Assembly (NCBI RefSeq): GCF_024679245.1
Contig: NC_090182.1
Coordinates: 35,301,047 to 35,365,046 of the forward strand
Direction of reading: 5' to 3'
DNA length: 64,000 bases
Source: Pseudorasbora parva
Lineage: Eukaryota > Chordata > Actinopteri > Cypriniformes > Gobionidae
The translations under genes were made by a program, and so were the position numbers. Under the pieces are notes generated by a model that worked only from the letters and a program-made list of their open reading frames with translations, did not search any database and was not told the DNA's origin. Shown in pieces: positions 21,577 to 30,606 of the stretch (position 1 is its first letter; each line of letters starts with the position of its first letter).

Positions 21577-21639
<63 letters not shown>
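21577..21639. repeat. (AG)n microsatellite at the LINE 5' end
   Basis: About 31 uninterrupted AG units, immediately upstream of the LINE (TC on the LINE strand). Confidence 0.98.
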
Positions 21640-21641
<2 letters not shown>

Positions 21642-21678
21642 ACTTTTATCACGCAGTTCTTTCCAAGAGGCCCTAACT

Positions 21679-22317
21679 CAGGGGCCTCAAACTCCCGGCC
21701 CGCGGGCCACTTGCGGCCCGCAGGATGATATTTTGTGGCCCCCTACTTGACATCAAAGTTTAGTGTTAGTGTGGCCCGCGCGTTGCTCTGAAAACCATTT
21801 TTGGCGGAGTCGTTGCGTGTGCCTGTGCCGCGCTTTATGCCTCACTTCGTCTTCACACACACAGACGAGCGCTTCAATATATCGCGTAATGCCGTTGCGG
21901 AGAGAGACTATTCTTTCCGGTGAAATAACAAAACTAAATTGCACACACACAAATGCACACAAAATGCAACGTGTCCATGCTCTTAATATACAACCATTGA
22001 TGAACATTTGAAGACAACTATGAGTGGATTAGAACTCTGAACATTTGAGACGATTTACTAAAAGTCTTCTGTTAGACCAGTGAGGAACTCAAATATAAGC
22101 AGCCGATGTACGTATTTATTCACTCATGCGAATAATCTCGGGACTAATAATATATTTGACGACAATTAATGCAAATATTGTTTGCAAATAGTCCCAAATT
22201 GATTATTTCCCAACTAGAATTAGACCTAGAATTCCCATCCCCTAGGGGGGATGCGCCCCAGCCTGACCCAGAGTCTACTTCCAGTGGCCCCCGGGTAATT
22301 TGAGTTTGAGACCCCTG
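21679..22317. mobile_element. hAT-type non-autonomous element 1 (639 bp)
   Basis: The left end CAGGGGCCTCAAACTC and right end GAGTTTGAGACCCCTG are inverted repeats. The 8-bp target duplication CCCTAACT at 21671-21678 and 22318-22325 is perfect, as expected for hAT. There is no transposase ORF. This copy still has the uninterrupted sequence into which the LTR retrotransposon jumped in the related copy at 23672-28250. Confidence 0.92.
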
Positions 22318-22325
22318 CCCTAACT

Positions 22326-23404
22326 TAATTCATACTATTCCCGTCAACAGGAATGGTCAAGAAAACCTTTAAATGCAGTTTGATTGCGAAACAGAATACT
22401 TGCTTTGAGTGGTCTTATGTGTGTGGCCTGTTGCAGTTTCTCAGTCTCTTTAAGGCAGTGAAGCTCGGATGGAGTTCTTGGAGGAGTTTTCCGGGTGCGA
22501 TTGCTGGTCGTGTCTCTCGGGCAGGTTTGCCCGTCTCTCTTTGCTCGCTCTCGTGCTCAATCGTTCATCTCTTCAGAGTGGCGGAAAAGTGCCATCTCTT
22601 CATCCCTTCTCTCAAGTTGGAAGCGCGGGTGTCTCTTTGGCGGAAGGTGCTCGCAAAGAGTCATTGTGGGTCTAGGTTTTATAGATGAGATAGGCTGAGA
22701 GGATTCAATCAGGAGCAGAGTGGGTCACAAGACTCCCTTTGTTCTTATTGAAAGCCCCCACTTCCTCGTGACTAAAACAAAAATGGGTGATGTATTAAGA
22801 ACCCATTTTTCTTTCTTTTCCCGGAAAGTGTATAGTTTTATATTGATGATTTTGTTGCATATTTAAACACTGAATTTGTTGTCGTCGAGCATTCGCGATT
22901 GATTGATACCATGAATGACAGTATTGACATTCAAGAATGCAGAGATACAGAATTTACAGTTACTAGCCTACAGAAATTGATATTACATGCAGTAATCATC
23001 CAAGTTACTTCAAAACATCATATAAAACATTGCATCATCACAATACATATATTTGGTACATTAAGAGGTCATTTAATCTAAAAGTCCATACATTGCTGAT
23101 CTGTGTGTTCTCAGAGCAGTTTCTCTGTGTATGTGTGTGTATGGGTCAGAGGTCGAAAGCAGGGGGGTTGTTTGTGTGACATGTATGCTGCAGCCCAAAA
23201 GGCCTGAGGTGCCCAGGACTTCAACACACAAAATCCTTTCTTTGGGGATTATAATGTGGCACCGCATCTGTTAATTAGTCGTATAGTTGCAATACAAGGG
23301 ACCTCTGTAGGGTGATTACATCATCCCAGGATACGTGATTATCGGAGCTCTGGTCATCTGGTCATATGGTTAATTATTAACTCACTACCATCTCCCATTG
23401 TCGC
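22326..23404. other. uncharacterised repeat-like segment
   Basis: No gene supported. It carries AATACTTGCTTTGAG at about 22398, GCAGAGATACAGAATTTACA at about 22939 and a GT-rich tract at about 23125, which recall landmarks in 6360-7250 in the same order. Short ORFs around 22470-22690 overlap in several frames and look like chance. Confidence 0.35.
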
Positions 23405-24746
23405 TACAGACCAATTTATTTTAATTTACACATTTTACATTACATGACAAGAAAATATATGTATAAACATATATAAATGTGTTTAATGTAGCTACAAATT
23501 ATAACATGCATTACAAAAATAAACAATGTAGGCTATAGAACAATTACTTCTCAAAATGAAATATAGACAGTAGTTTCTTTGTTTAATTTACAAATAATTT
23601 GCATAAAAAGTAATAATAAACTAATAATATAGCCTAGTCATTTAAATTGTTCTGTGTTGCAGCCTTTGGAGCAGGGGTCTCAAACTCAAATTACCCGGGG
23701 ACCACTGGAAGTAGACTCTGGGTCAGGCTGGGCCGCATCACCCCCCCCCCCCCCCCCCCCCCCCTATTAAGAACTTATTAAGAGTTCTTCAACATGAATG
23801 TTTCTTCTGAACTTGAACATTACTTTCTGAACATGAATGGTTCATATAGGCTTCTCTTGCCTACTCGTGTTTTTTTTCAGATCAGATTTTTGGATCTGAT
23901 TGTCCTTCGTCCTTCGCACCTATCTATTACCAACAGGTATGTGATGGTAATTGTGTACTAATAAATATGGCCAATAGAAATTAAATCATTATGTAATACT
24001 GAAATAATAAATGTTTTTATTTTTATTTAATATAATAGACTAATTCAAAGCAAGGCCATAATCAGGTCAAACAGAACCGTGAACGAAATTCTAGGTCTTA
24101 TTCTAGTTGGGAAATAATCAATTTGGGACTATTTGCAAACAATATTTGCATTAATTGTCGTCAAATATATTATTAGTCCCGAGATTATTCGCATGAGTGA
24201 ATAAATACGTACATCGGCTGCTTATATTTGAGTTCCTCACTGGTCTAACAGAAGACTTTTAGTAAATCGTCTCAAATGTTCAGAGTTCTAATCCGCTCAT
24301 AGTTTTCTTCAAATGTTCATCAATGGTTGTATATTAAGAGCATGGACACGTTGCATTTTGTGTGCATTTGTGTGTGTGCAATTTAGTTTTGTGATTTCAC
24401 CGGAAAGAATAGTCTCTCTCCGCAACGGCATTACGCGATATATTGAAGCGCTCGTCTGTGTGTGTGAAGACTGAGCGAGCAAGCATGTGCGCGGACCAAA
24501 AGAGAATGTATATCCCGCCTACTTTGATTTGATTGGCCATTTGAGCGCCGTTAAACCACATTCATTTCGACTGTCTGATTAGCCTCTGTTCAGGTCAATC
24601 ACGAGGTGTCAACCAATTATACTGCACGAGAGAGGGCTGAGCTAACTCTCTCATATACACACACACAAAGTGAGGCATAAAGCGCGGCACAGGCACACGC
24701 AACGACTCCGCCAAAAATGGTTTTCAGAGCAACGCGCGGGCCACAC

Positions 24747-25112
24747 TGTCACGTCAAAGACAAAGGAAAAGGGTGCGAGGACTCAAGTGCAGAAAATGAT
24801 ATATTTATTTATGACAAAAATAAACATAAACAGAAAACAAAACCCACGAGGGGGCAAAATACATAATCAAAAACCATGAACTGAAGACATACCACACAGG
24901 GAACCGGGAAACGATGACGAGACATATACACAAGGATCCAACCCAGACTGACAAACACAAGGAGCTTATAAAGGGAAGAAATCAAGAGGGAACAGGTGGG
25001 AGAAATCAACACTAATCAGATAACAAGGGGGAGGGATCAGACAATGACAGAAGCACAAAGGCCATACTGACAAAACCCACATGTGCACACAAGAAAGGAC
25101 AGCCTTGTGACA
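24747..25112 (-). repeat. 3' LTR (366 bp)
   Basis: On the minus strand it starts TGTCACAAGGCTGTCC and ends GACGTGACA. An AATAAA polyadenylation signal (TTTATT on plus) lies at about 24804. It is the same length as the partner LTR, with six substitutions. Confidence 0.95.
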
Positions 25113-25123
25113 TTACCCCCTCC
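25113..25123 (-). promoter_or_regulatory. polypurine tract of the LTR element
   Basis: Minus-strand GGAGGGGGTAA directly precedes the 3' LTR and would prime plus-strand DNA synthesis. Confidence 0.75.
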
Positions 25124-25149
25124 TTAAGGAGCGGCTACCAGACGCTCCA

Positions 25150-25600
25150 CTAGGGACGGGCGGGACAGACCAGGGCGGGACGGGAGGGCGGGACGGGAGG
25201 GACTGACCAGGGAGGCACGGGAGGGACTGACCAGGGAGGCACGGGAGGGACTGACCAGGGGGGCACGGGAGGGACTGACCAGGGGGGGCACGGGAGGGAC
25301 TGACCAGGGGGGGCACGGGAGGGACTGACCAGGGGGGGCACGGGAGGGACTGACCAGGGGGGGGCACGGGAGGGACTGACCAGGGGGGGCACGGGAGGGA
25401 CTGACCAGGGGGGCACGGGAGGGACTGACCAGGGGGGCACGGGAGGGACTGACCAGGGGGGCACGGGAGGGACTGACCAGGGCGGGACGGGAGGGACTGA
25501 CCAGGGCGGGACGGGAGGGACAGACCAGGGCGGGACGGGAGGAACAGACCAGGGCGGGACGGGAGGAACAGACCAGGGCGGGACGGGAGGAACAGGGGAA
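25150..25600. repeat. 24-bp minisatellite array with variable G-runs
   Basis: Base unit around GGGACTGACCAGGGCGGGAC, repeated about 18 times. Runs of 2 to 8 G between units alter the period. On the minus strand it codes for PPWSVPPV or its frame-shifted forms. Confidence 0.92.
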
Positions 25601-27723
25601 ACAGAGAAGGAAGGAACAAACAAGGGAAGGGTCAACAAGGAGGGAATAGGGAAAACAAAATTTTCAGGAGGCCATGGTGGCCCACAAAGTTCAGGCACCC
25701 GGGGCGGCGTGGTCAGAGCAGGGTGCTGGTTTTGCGCGGGCAGGCCAGTGCGCCGGGGCGGCGCAGTCAGAGCAGGACGCCTCAGCGACGCACGGAGAGC
25801 AGGACGCCTCAGCGGCGCACGGAGAGCAGGACGCCTCAGCGGCGCACGGAGAGCAGGACGCCTCAGCGGCGCACGGAGAGCAGGACGCCTCAGCGGCGCA
25901 CGGAGAGCAGGACGCCTCAGCGGCGCACGGAGAGCAGGACGCCTCAGGGGCGCACGGAGAGCAGGACGCCTCAGGGGCGCACGGAGAGCAGGACGCCTCA
26001 GCGGCGCACGGAGAGCAGGACGCCTCAGCGGCGCACGGAGAGCAGGACGCCTCAGCGGCGCACGGAGAGCAGGACGCCTCAGCGGCGCACGGAGAGCAGG
26101 ACGCCTCAGGGGCGCAAGGAGAGCAGGACGCCTCAGGGGCGCAAGGAGAGCTGGACGCCTGGGAGGCGCAAGGAGAGCAGGACGCCTCAGGGGCGCGGTG
26201 AGAGCTGGACGCCTGGGAGGCGCGGTGAGAGCTGGACGCCTGGGAGGCGCGGTGAGAGCTGGACGCCTGGGAGGCGCGGTGAGAGCTGGACGCCTGGGAG
26301 GCGCGGTGAGAGCTGGGCGCCTGGGAGGCGCGGTGAGAGCTGGGAGCCTGGGAGGCGCGGTGAGAGCAGGGCGCCTGGGAGGCGCGGTGAGAGCAGGGCG
26401 CCTGGGAGGCATCTCCTGCCCAGCAGCGTCCACCGGAACACGATCCACCGGCACAGGGACCACCGGAACACGATCCACTGGCACAGGGACCACCGGAACA
26501 CGATCCACCGGCACAGAGACCACCGAAACACGATCCACTGGCACAGGGACCACCGGAACACGATCCACCGGCACAGGGACCACCGGAACTGGGACCACCG
26601 GAACACGATCCACCGGCACAGGGACCACCGGAACACGATCCACCGGCACAGGGACCACCGGAACACGATCCACCGGCACAGAGACCACCGGAACACGATC
26701 CACTGGCACAGGGACCACCGGAACACGATCCACCGGCACAGGGACCACCGGAACTGGGACCACCGGAACACGATCCACCGGCACAGGGACCACCGGAACA
26801 CGATCCACCGGCACAGGGACCACCGGAACACGATCCACCGGCACAGGGACACCCGGAACACAATCCGCCAGAATTGGGACCACCGGAACACGATCCGCCG
26901 TCACTGGGACCACCGGAATACGATCCGCCAGCATTGGGACCACCGGAACACGATCCGCCAGCATTGGGACCACCGGAACACTATCCGCTGGCAGTGGGAC
27001 CACCGGAACACGATCCGCTGGCAGTGGGACCACCGGAACACGATCCGCTGGCAGTGGGACCACCGGAACACGATCCGCTGGCAGTGGGACCACCGGAACA
27101 CGATCCGCCGGCAGTGGGACCACCGGCACAGGGACCACTGGAACTGGGACCACCGGAACAGGCACGGAGGGAGACTTCCTTCTCCTCCTCCTTTTCAGGA
27201 CCACTGGAACACGATCCGCCGGTACTGGGACCACCGGAGTACGATCCACCGGAATCGGGACCACCGGAACACGATCCGCCGGTACTGGGACCACCGGCAT
27301 ACGATCCGCCGGCACTGGGACCACCAGCACAGGGACCACTGGAACTGGGACCACAAGAACAGGCACGGAGGGAGCCTTCCTTCTCCTCCTCCTCTTAGAG
27401 ACCACCGGAGCTTGGGCCACTGGAACTGGGGCCACTGGAACAGGAACCACCGGAGCTATCCAGCCCCTGGTCCTAGAGGGACTGGAGTCCAGCTGTTCCA
27501 CAAACTCCCAAAAGTCCGGGGTTCCCATTCTCTCAACCTCCATGGGGCTGAGAGGCATGTCCAGGCAGAGGTTAAACACCTCTGCCTTCTCTGTCTCATT
27601 GAGGTACAGTTGATGCACCTCAATAAGGAATTGGCAGGCGAACTCTCTTACACCCGCCCCCTGTTGGCGGATGTATTTAGAGTTCACCTGCCGCATCACC
27701 TGTACGTGCCTGGTTAGCTCCAT
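25150..27723 (-). CDS. gag-like protein with minisatellite-encoded repeat tail (857 codons)
   Basis: The start at 27723 lies 54 bases after the primer site and is the first ATG of the transcript body. Residues 1 to about 85 look like a shortened sushi-type Gag: REFACQFLIEVHQLYLNE, KAEVFNLCLDMPLSPMEVER and FWEFVEQLD. The rest is repetitive: first VPVVPVPVDR-type units (10 residues), then APLRRPALR-type units (9 residues), then PPWSVPPV-type units (8 residues), with a basic RRRRRK motif between early repeats. There is no zinc knuckle and no enzyme. The C-terminal array contains G-run length changes that shift the frame, but all frames stay open. Gag would package the RNA; the role of the tail is unknown. 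Confidence 0.7.
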   Translation of the reverse strand: MELTRHVQVMRQVNSKYIRQQGAGVREFACQFLIEVHQLYLNETEKAEVFNLCLDMPLSPMEVERMGTPDFWEFVEQLDSSPSRTRGWIAPVVPVPVAPVPVAQAPVVSKRRRRRKAPSVPVLVVPVPVVPVLVVPVPADRMPVVPVPADRVPVVPIPVDRTPVVPVPADRVPVVLKRRRRRKSPSVPVPVVPVPVVPVPVVPLPADRVPVVPLPADRVPVVPLPADRVPVVPLPADRVPVVPLPADSVPVVPMLADRVPVVPMLADRIPVVPVTADRVPVVPILADCVPGVPVPVDRVPVVPVPVDRVPVVPVPVDRVPVVPVPVVPVPVDRVPVVPVPVDRVPVVSVPVDRVPVVPVPVDRVPVVPVPVDRVPVVPVPVVPVPVDRVPVVPVPVDRVSVVSVPVDRVPVVPVPVDRVPVVPVPVDRVPVDAAGQEMPPRRPALTAPPRRPALTAPPRLPALTAPPRRPALTAPPRRPALTAPPRRPALTAPPRRPALTAPPRRPALTAPLRRPALLAPPRRPALLAPLRRPALLAPLRRPALRAPLRRPALRAPLRRPALRAPLRRPALRAPLRRPALRAPLRRPALRAPLRRPALRAPLRRPALRAPLRRPALRAPLRRPALRAPLRRPALRAPLRRPALRASLRRPALTAPPRRTGLPAQNQHPALTTPPRVPELCGPPWPPENFVFPIPSLLTLPLFVPSFSVSPVPPVPPWSVPPVPPWSVPPVPPWSVPPVPPWSVPPVPPWSVPPVPPWSVPPVPPWSVPPVPPWSVPPVPPLVSPSRAPPWSVPPVPPLVSPSRAPPGQSLPCPPWSVPPVPPWSVPPVPPWSVPPVPPWSVPPVPPSRPALVCPARP
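25765..26410. repeat. 27-bp minisatellite array
   Basis: About 24 units of the type GGAGAGCAGGACGCCTCAGC plus seven bases. The left two thirds is nearly homogeneous; the right third has drifted to GGTGAGAGCTGGACGCCTGG-type units. The period is a multiple of three. Confidence 0.93.
26425..27400. repeat. 30-bp minisatellite array
   Basis: About 30 units around GGGACCACCGGAACACGATC plus ten bases. Two copies of a larger block of 240 bp (ending GGAACTGGGACC) show duplication at a higher order. The period is a multiple of three. Confidence 0.93.
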
Positions 27724-27776
27724 AGTTCAAAGAGCAAACAAACAAAGATAAACAATCCTCTTGCTGAGTCCTCTAC

Positions 27777-27788
27777 GGTTGGATCCTT
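27777..27788 (-). promoter_or_regulatory. self-primer binding site of the LTR element
   Basis: Minus-strand AAGGATCCAACC begins one base after the 5' LTR. It is perfectly complementary to GGTTGGATCCTT inside the LTR (27975-27986), which starts about 25-30 bases after a TATA box, where the RNA should begin. There is no TGG-type tRNA primer site here. This fits the self-priming known for Tf1. Confidence 0.75.
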
Positions 27789-27789
27789 C

Positions 27790-28155
27790 TGTCACGTCAC
27801 AGACAAAGGAAAAGGGTGCGAGGACTCAAGTGCAGAAAATGATATATTTATTTATGACAAAAATAAACATAAACAGAAAACAAAACCCACGAGGGGGCAA
27901 AATACATAATCAAAAACCATGAACTGAAGACATACCACACAGGGAACCGGGAGACGATGACGAGACATATACACAAGGATCCAACCCAGACTGACAAACA
28001 CAAGGAGCTTATAAAGGGAAGAAATCAAGAGGGAACAGGTGGGAGAAATCAACACTAATCAAATAACAAGGGGGAGGGATCAGACAATGACAGAAGCACA
28101 AAGGCCATACTGACAAAACCCACATGTGCACACAAGACAGGACAGGCATGTGACA
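27790..28155 (-). repeat. 5' LTR (366 bp)
   Basis: On the minus strand it holds promoter, transcript start and polyadenylation signal in the usual order. It is followed by CACAC, the target duplication. Confidence 0.95.
28009..28015 (-). promoter_or_regulatory. TATA box of the LTR element
   Basis: Minus-strand TTTATAA in CCCTTTATAAGCTCC. The predicted start is about 27987, which is exactly where the self-complementary 12-mer begins. Confidence 0.65.
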
Positions 28156-28258
28156 CACACTAACACTAAACTTTGATGTCAAGTAGGGGGCCACAAAATA
28201 TCATCCTGCGGGCCGCAAGTGGCCCGCGGGCCGGGAGTTTGAGACCCCTGATTTGGAG

Positions 28259-29278
28259 GATAGAACTTTCGGTGACCGTCGTCAGTGAGCAACATTCATT
28301 CATTCATATAAAAAAAAATATTTTAGCATCTAAGTCAGCAGTTTTCGTTTATTTGCATTTTTTCTTATAATTTTAAGTGACAGATGTCACATTTGATTTA
28401 GACTATTTTTCTGTGATAGGCCTAGGCTATTTGTTTTAGCTAAGGTGTTGACAGTAGGCTATAGCCTAGGCTATAAGAAAAATCAATGATTGCACGGACA
28501 ATTCATATCCCCAGTGTCTCTCTTTCTGTAAGGGAAATTTAAAAGATAGATTCTGGAAAAAAAATCTAAATTTAGTTGGATCAGTCGGATCGGGAATAAA
28601 ATATTTTTTTAGCGGGTGAGCACGGAGTGAATTTTGCGCAAGCAGAATGGTGTGGTGCGGAATAGCGGGAGCGTGACGAAAATATAGCCCCGCGCAGATT
28701 ATATTTTGAAGGCTATTTAAAGAAAGTGTATGAAAAAAGAGAAAGAAACAGCGAACAGGGTGATAATGGACTGATTCCCTTCTTGAGAGAATGGTTGAGA
28801 AAATAGCATTTAAAAATTGGGAAATTAAAGTTTATCTTGGTTGCTCAGGGCAGGAAACTGGGAACTGTGCGAATGCACTAAACGTTTTATTTACTTCAAG
28901 CACTTGTGCTGTTGTGTTCAATAGTATCCAGGCTACACTTTAGTTACCGACCGCTATACTGTCTTTAACTGGGAAATCTGATCGAGTGCTGCGGGAATGC
29001 GGACCACCAGCTATAAATTCTAGGATAGGGAAGGCTGCAAAGTTGTGAGAAGGTTCTATCTGCTGTACCCTTCCTTTGCCTGAGAACCGAAGGGCACATT
29101 TTGAAGTCGCTCATGAATTGCGGCAGCCTTCGTCGCACCGCTATGATGCAATCGCACTTCAAATGTGGCCTTCAGAGGTTCAGCTTTCACATTGGGACAG
29201 CCTTTGTAGTTCCACTATGACGTAATCACACTTCAAATGCCGCCTTCGAAGTGTGCAGACATCACTTTGGAACACAGC
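28259..29278 (+). other. right part of TIR element copy B
   Basis: Co-linear with 61690-62741 of copy A, including GGGAATAAAATA, GTGAGCACGGAGTGAATTTT and the closing CTTCGAAGTG block. No gene. Confidence 0.8.
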
Positions 29279-29283
29279 TGAAG

Positions 29284-29908
29284 TCTGTTCAGCTTCAGCT
29301 GCGCTTTGATCTGATTAATGGTTGTCTTGAAAGTGTATTACCGCCACCTACTGGATTGGATTGTGGTGCATTCGATAGGTAGGGACAAAATTTATAAATT
29401 CTTTATTAACCCTGTATTCTTTAGATAAATAATGAAATGCATATAAATTCGACATGATTTAAATAATAATAATAATAGCCTACATTTTTATTTATTTAAA
29501 ACTGATTTTTATTAATACATTTTTGGTAGGAGTTCCTTGTTAATCCACACACTCGTTGGCGGACTCGTCATATTTGAGGATAATTGATTAAATGTTTGTC
29601 TTTTCAACACTGAAAAGCATGGAATTATCAACATTGATCAAATATTATTTAGCACTGAATTTTCAACATTGGTCCAATATGTTTTTATCATTGAATTTTC
29701 AACATTGATCCAATATTACTTAGCATTGAAATTTCAACCTCAACCAAAATGATTCTGATGGAATTTCAACATTGACTCAATGCCACGATTTTACCTGGGC
29801 TGTCAGAGCATAACGGCGTCGTAATATGGCTGCCAAGCCCTGCACCTTTTTCACTCTATCACTTCTCCCAGTCCCCTCTATTCAGGCGGCTGGAGAGGAT
29901 TTTACACT
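29284..29908. other. spacer with a 36-bp tandem repeat
   Basis: 29610-29790 holds four to five units of about 36 bp built on TTTTCAACATTGATCCAATA. From about 29826 the sequence may be the edge of DIRS-type sequence continued at 30607, but this is weak. Confidence 0.5.
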
Positions 29909-29914
29909 GTAGAC

Positions 29915-30600
29915 TACGGTGGCTGAGACAGCTCAACACGCTGCAAATGAAGAAAGCACCAGCAAATAAAGAAAACATCTTCATCAGTTTGACAACGCGC
30001 GCGCTGCAAAAGTTCAGAACACATGCAAATTCAAAAACGCGCTGCAAAAGTTCACAACACATACAAATACAAAAACGCGCTGCAAATCCTCACAACACAT
30101 GCAAATTCAAAAACTGACCTGAAAGGTGAGGTTTTTTTTGTTTAATTTTATATCATGATGGTATAATTGCTTAGTCGTTTGTCGCCTAAATATATTGTTT
30201 CACACTGTATAAGAAAGACCATGCAATCATACGTTCAGGATGTTTAAATAAACAAAACAAAAAAACCTCACCTTTCAGGTCAGTGACAACAACACTGGTG
30301 ACAGGCGAGTAAGGCAGGTAATAAGCAGGTCCCAGTAGGGGTTCGTCACTCAAAGAAGTCCCCTTAAAACATTTCCGTTGTGGTCTGTGTTAGTTGCAGT
30401 GCGTTTTTGTATTTGCATGTGTTGTGAGGATTTGCTGCGCGTTTTTGTATGTGTATGTGTTGTGAGGATTTGCAGTGCCTTTTTGTATTTGCATGCGTTG
30501 TGAACATTTGCAGCGCGTGTTGTCAAACTGATGAACATGTTTTCTTTATTTGCTGGTGCTTTCTTAATTTGCTGCGTGTTGAGCTGTCTCAGCTACCGTA
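29915..30600. mobile_element. fold-back DNA element, 686 bp, 6-bp target duplication
   Basis: Starts TACGGTGGCTGAGACAGCTC and ends GAGCTGTCTCAGCTACCGTA; the inverted repeats extend about 200 bp each side. The flanks GTAGAC (29909-29914 and 30601-30606) are identical. Each arm contains three to four subterminal repeats around GCGCTGCAAA and CACAACACATGCAAAT. No ORF. The superfamily is unclear. Confidence 0.85.
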
Positions 30601-30606
30601 GTAGAC

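Larger units (their letters stand above)
24747..28155 (-). mobile_element. gag-only, self-primed LTR retrotransposon
   Basis: Two direct 366-bp LTRs (TG...CA ends) flank one long minus-strand ORF. The target duplication is CACAC (24742-24746 and 28156-28160), and hAT element 1 shows the unoccupied site. A polypurine tract adjoins the 3' LTR. Immediately after the 5' LTR lies a 12-base sequence complementary to the predicted RNA 5' end, the self-primer arrangement of Tf1/sushi-type elements. There is no protease, RT, RNase H or integrase, so it must borrow enzymes. The LTRs differ at 6 positions by my count, indicating a recent insertion. Confidence 0.88.
23672..28250. mobile_element. hAT-type non-autonomous element 2, carrying an LTR retrotransposon
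   Basis: It starts CAGGGGTCTCAAACTC at 23672 and ends GAGTTTGAGACCCCTG at 28250. The flanks CTTTGGAG and ATTTGGAG form an 8-bp target duplication with one mismatch. It is the same family as element 1 but in opposite orientation. A C-run (23741-23763) lies near the left end. Without the nested LTR element it would be about 1.16 kb. It sits inside TIR element copy B, which supplies both flanks. Confidence 0.9.
16028..29278 (+). mobile_element. TIR element of the GCTGTGTCCC family, copy B, expanded by nested insertions
   Basis: The left end GCTGTGTCCCAAAGTGAAG at 16028 and the right end CACTTTGGAACACAGC at 29278 are inverted repeats. The 5-bp target duplication TGAAG (16023-16027 and 29279-29283) is perfect. 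The internal parts 16028-16495, 23405-23671 and 28259-29278 match copy A (60407-62741) in order. Between them sit a block of about 6.9 kb (Tx1 LINE plus other sequence, replacing about 500 bp of the element) and a hAT insertion. No transposase ORF is visible in either copy, so the family is non-autonomous. A 5-bp duplication argues against Tc1, hAT and Harbinger. Confidence 0.85.

Noticed and set aside
22353..22700. Three overlapping ORFs of 67-111 codons
   Set aside because: No recognisable motif, no splice context, and overlapping in different frames in the manner of chance ORFs.
25765..27400. CRISPR-like arrays of regular repeats
   Set aside because: The units are contiguous minisatellites without unique spacers, within a eukaryotic retrotransposon ORF.
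25674..27717. Plus-strand ORFs of 634 and 664 codons and several other long frames across the minisatellites
   Set aside because: They exist only because the repeat periods are divisible by three and the units lack stops. The minus-strand frame is the one that starts after the leader of the LTR element and has a non-repetitive, gag-like N-terminus.
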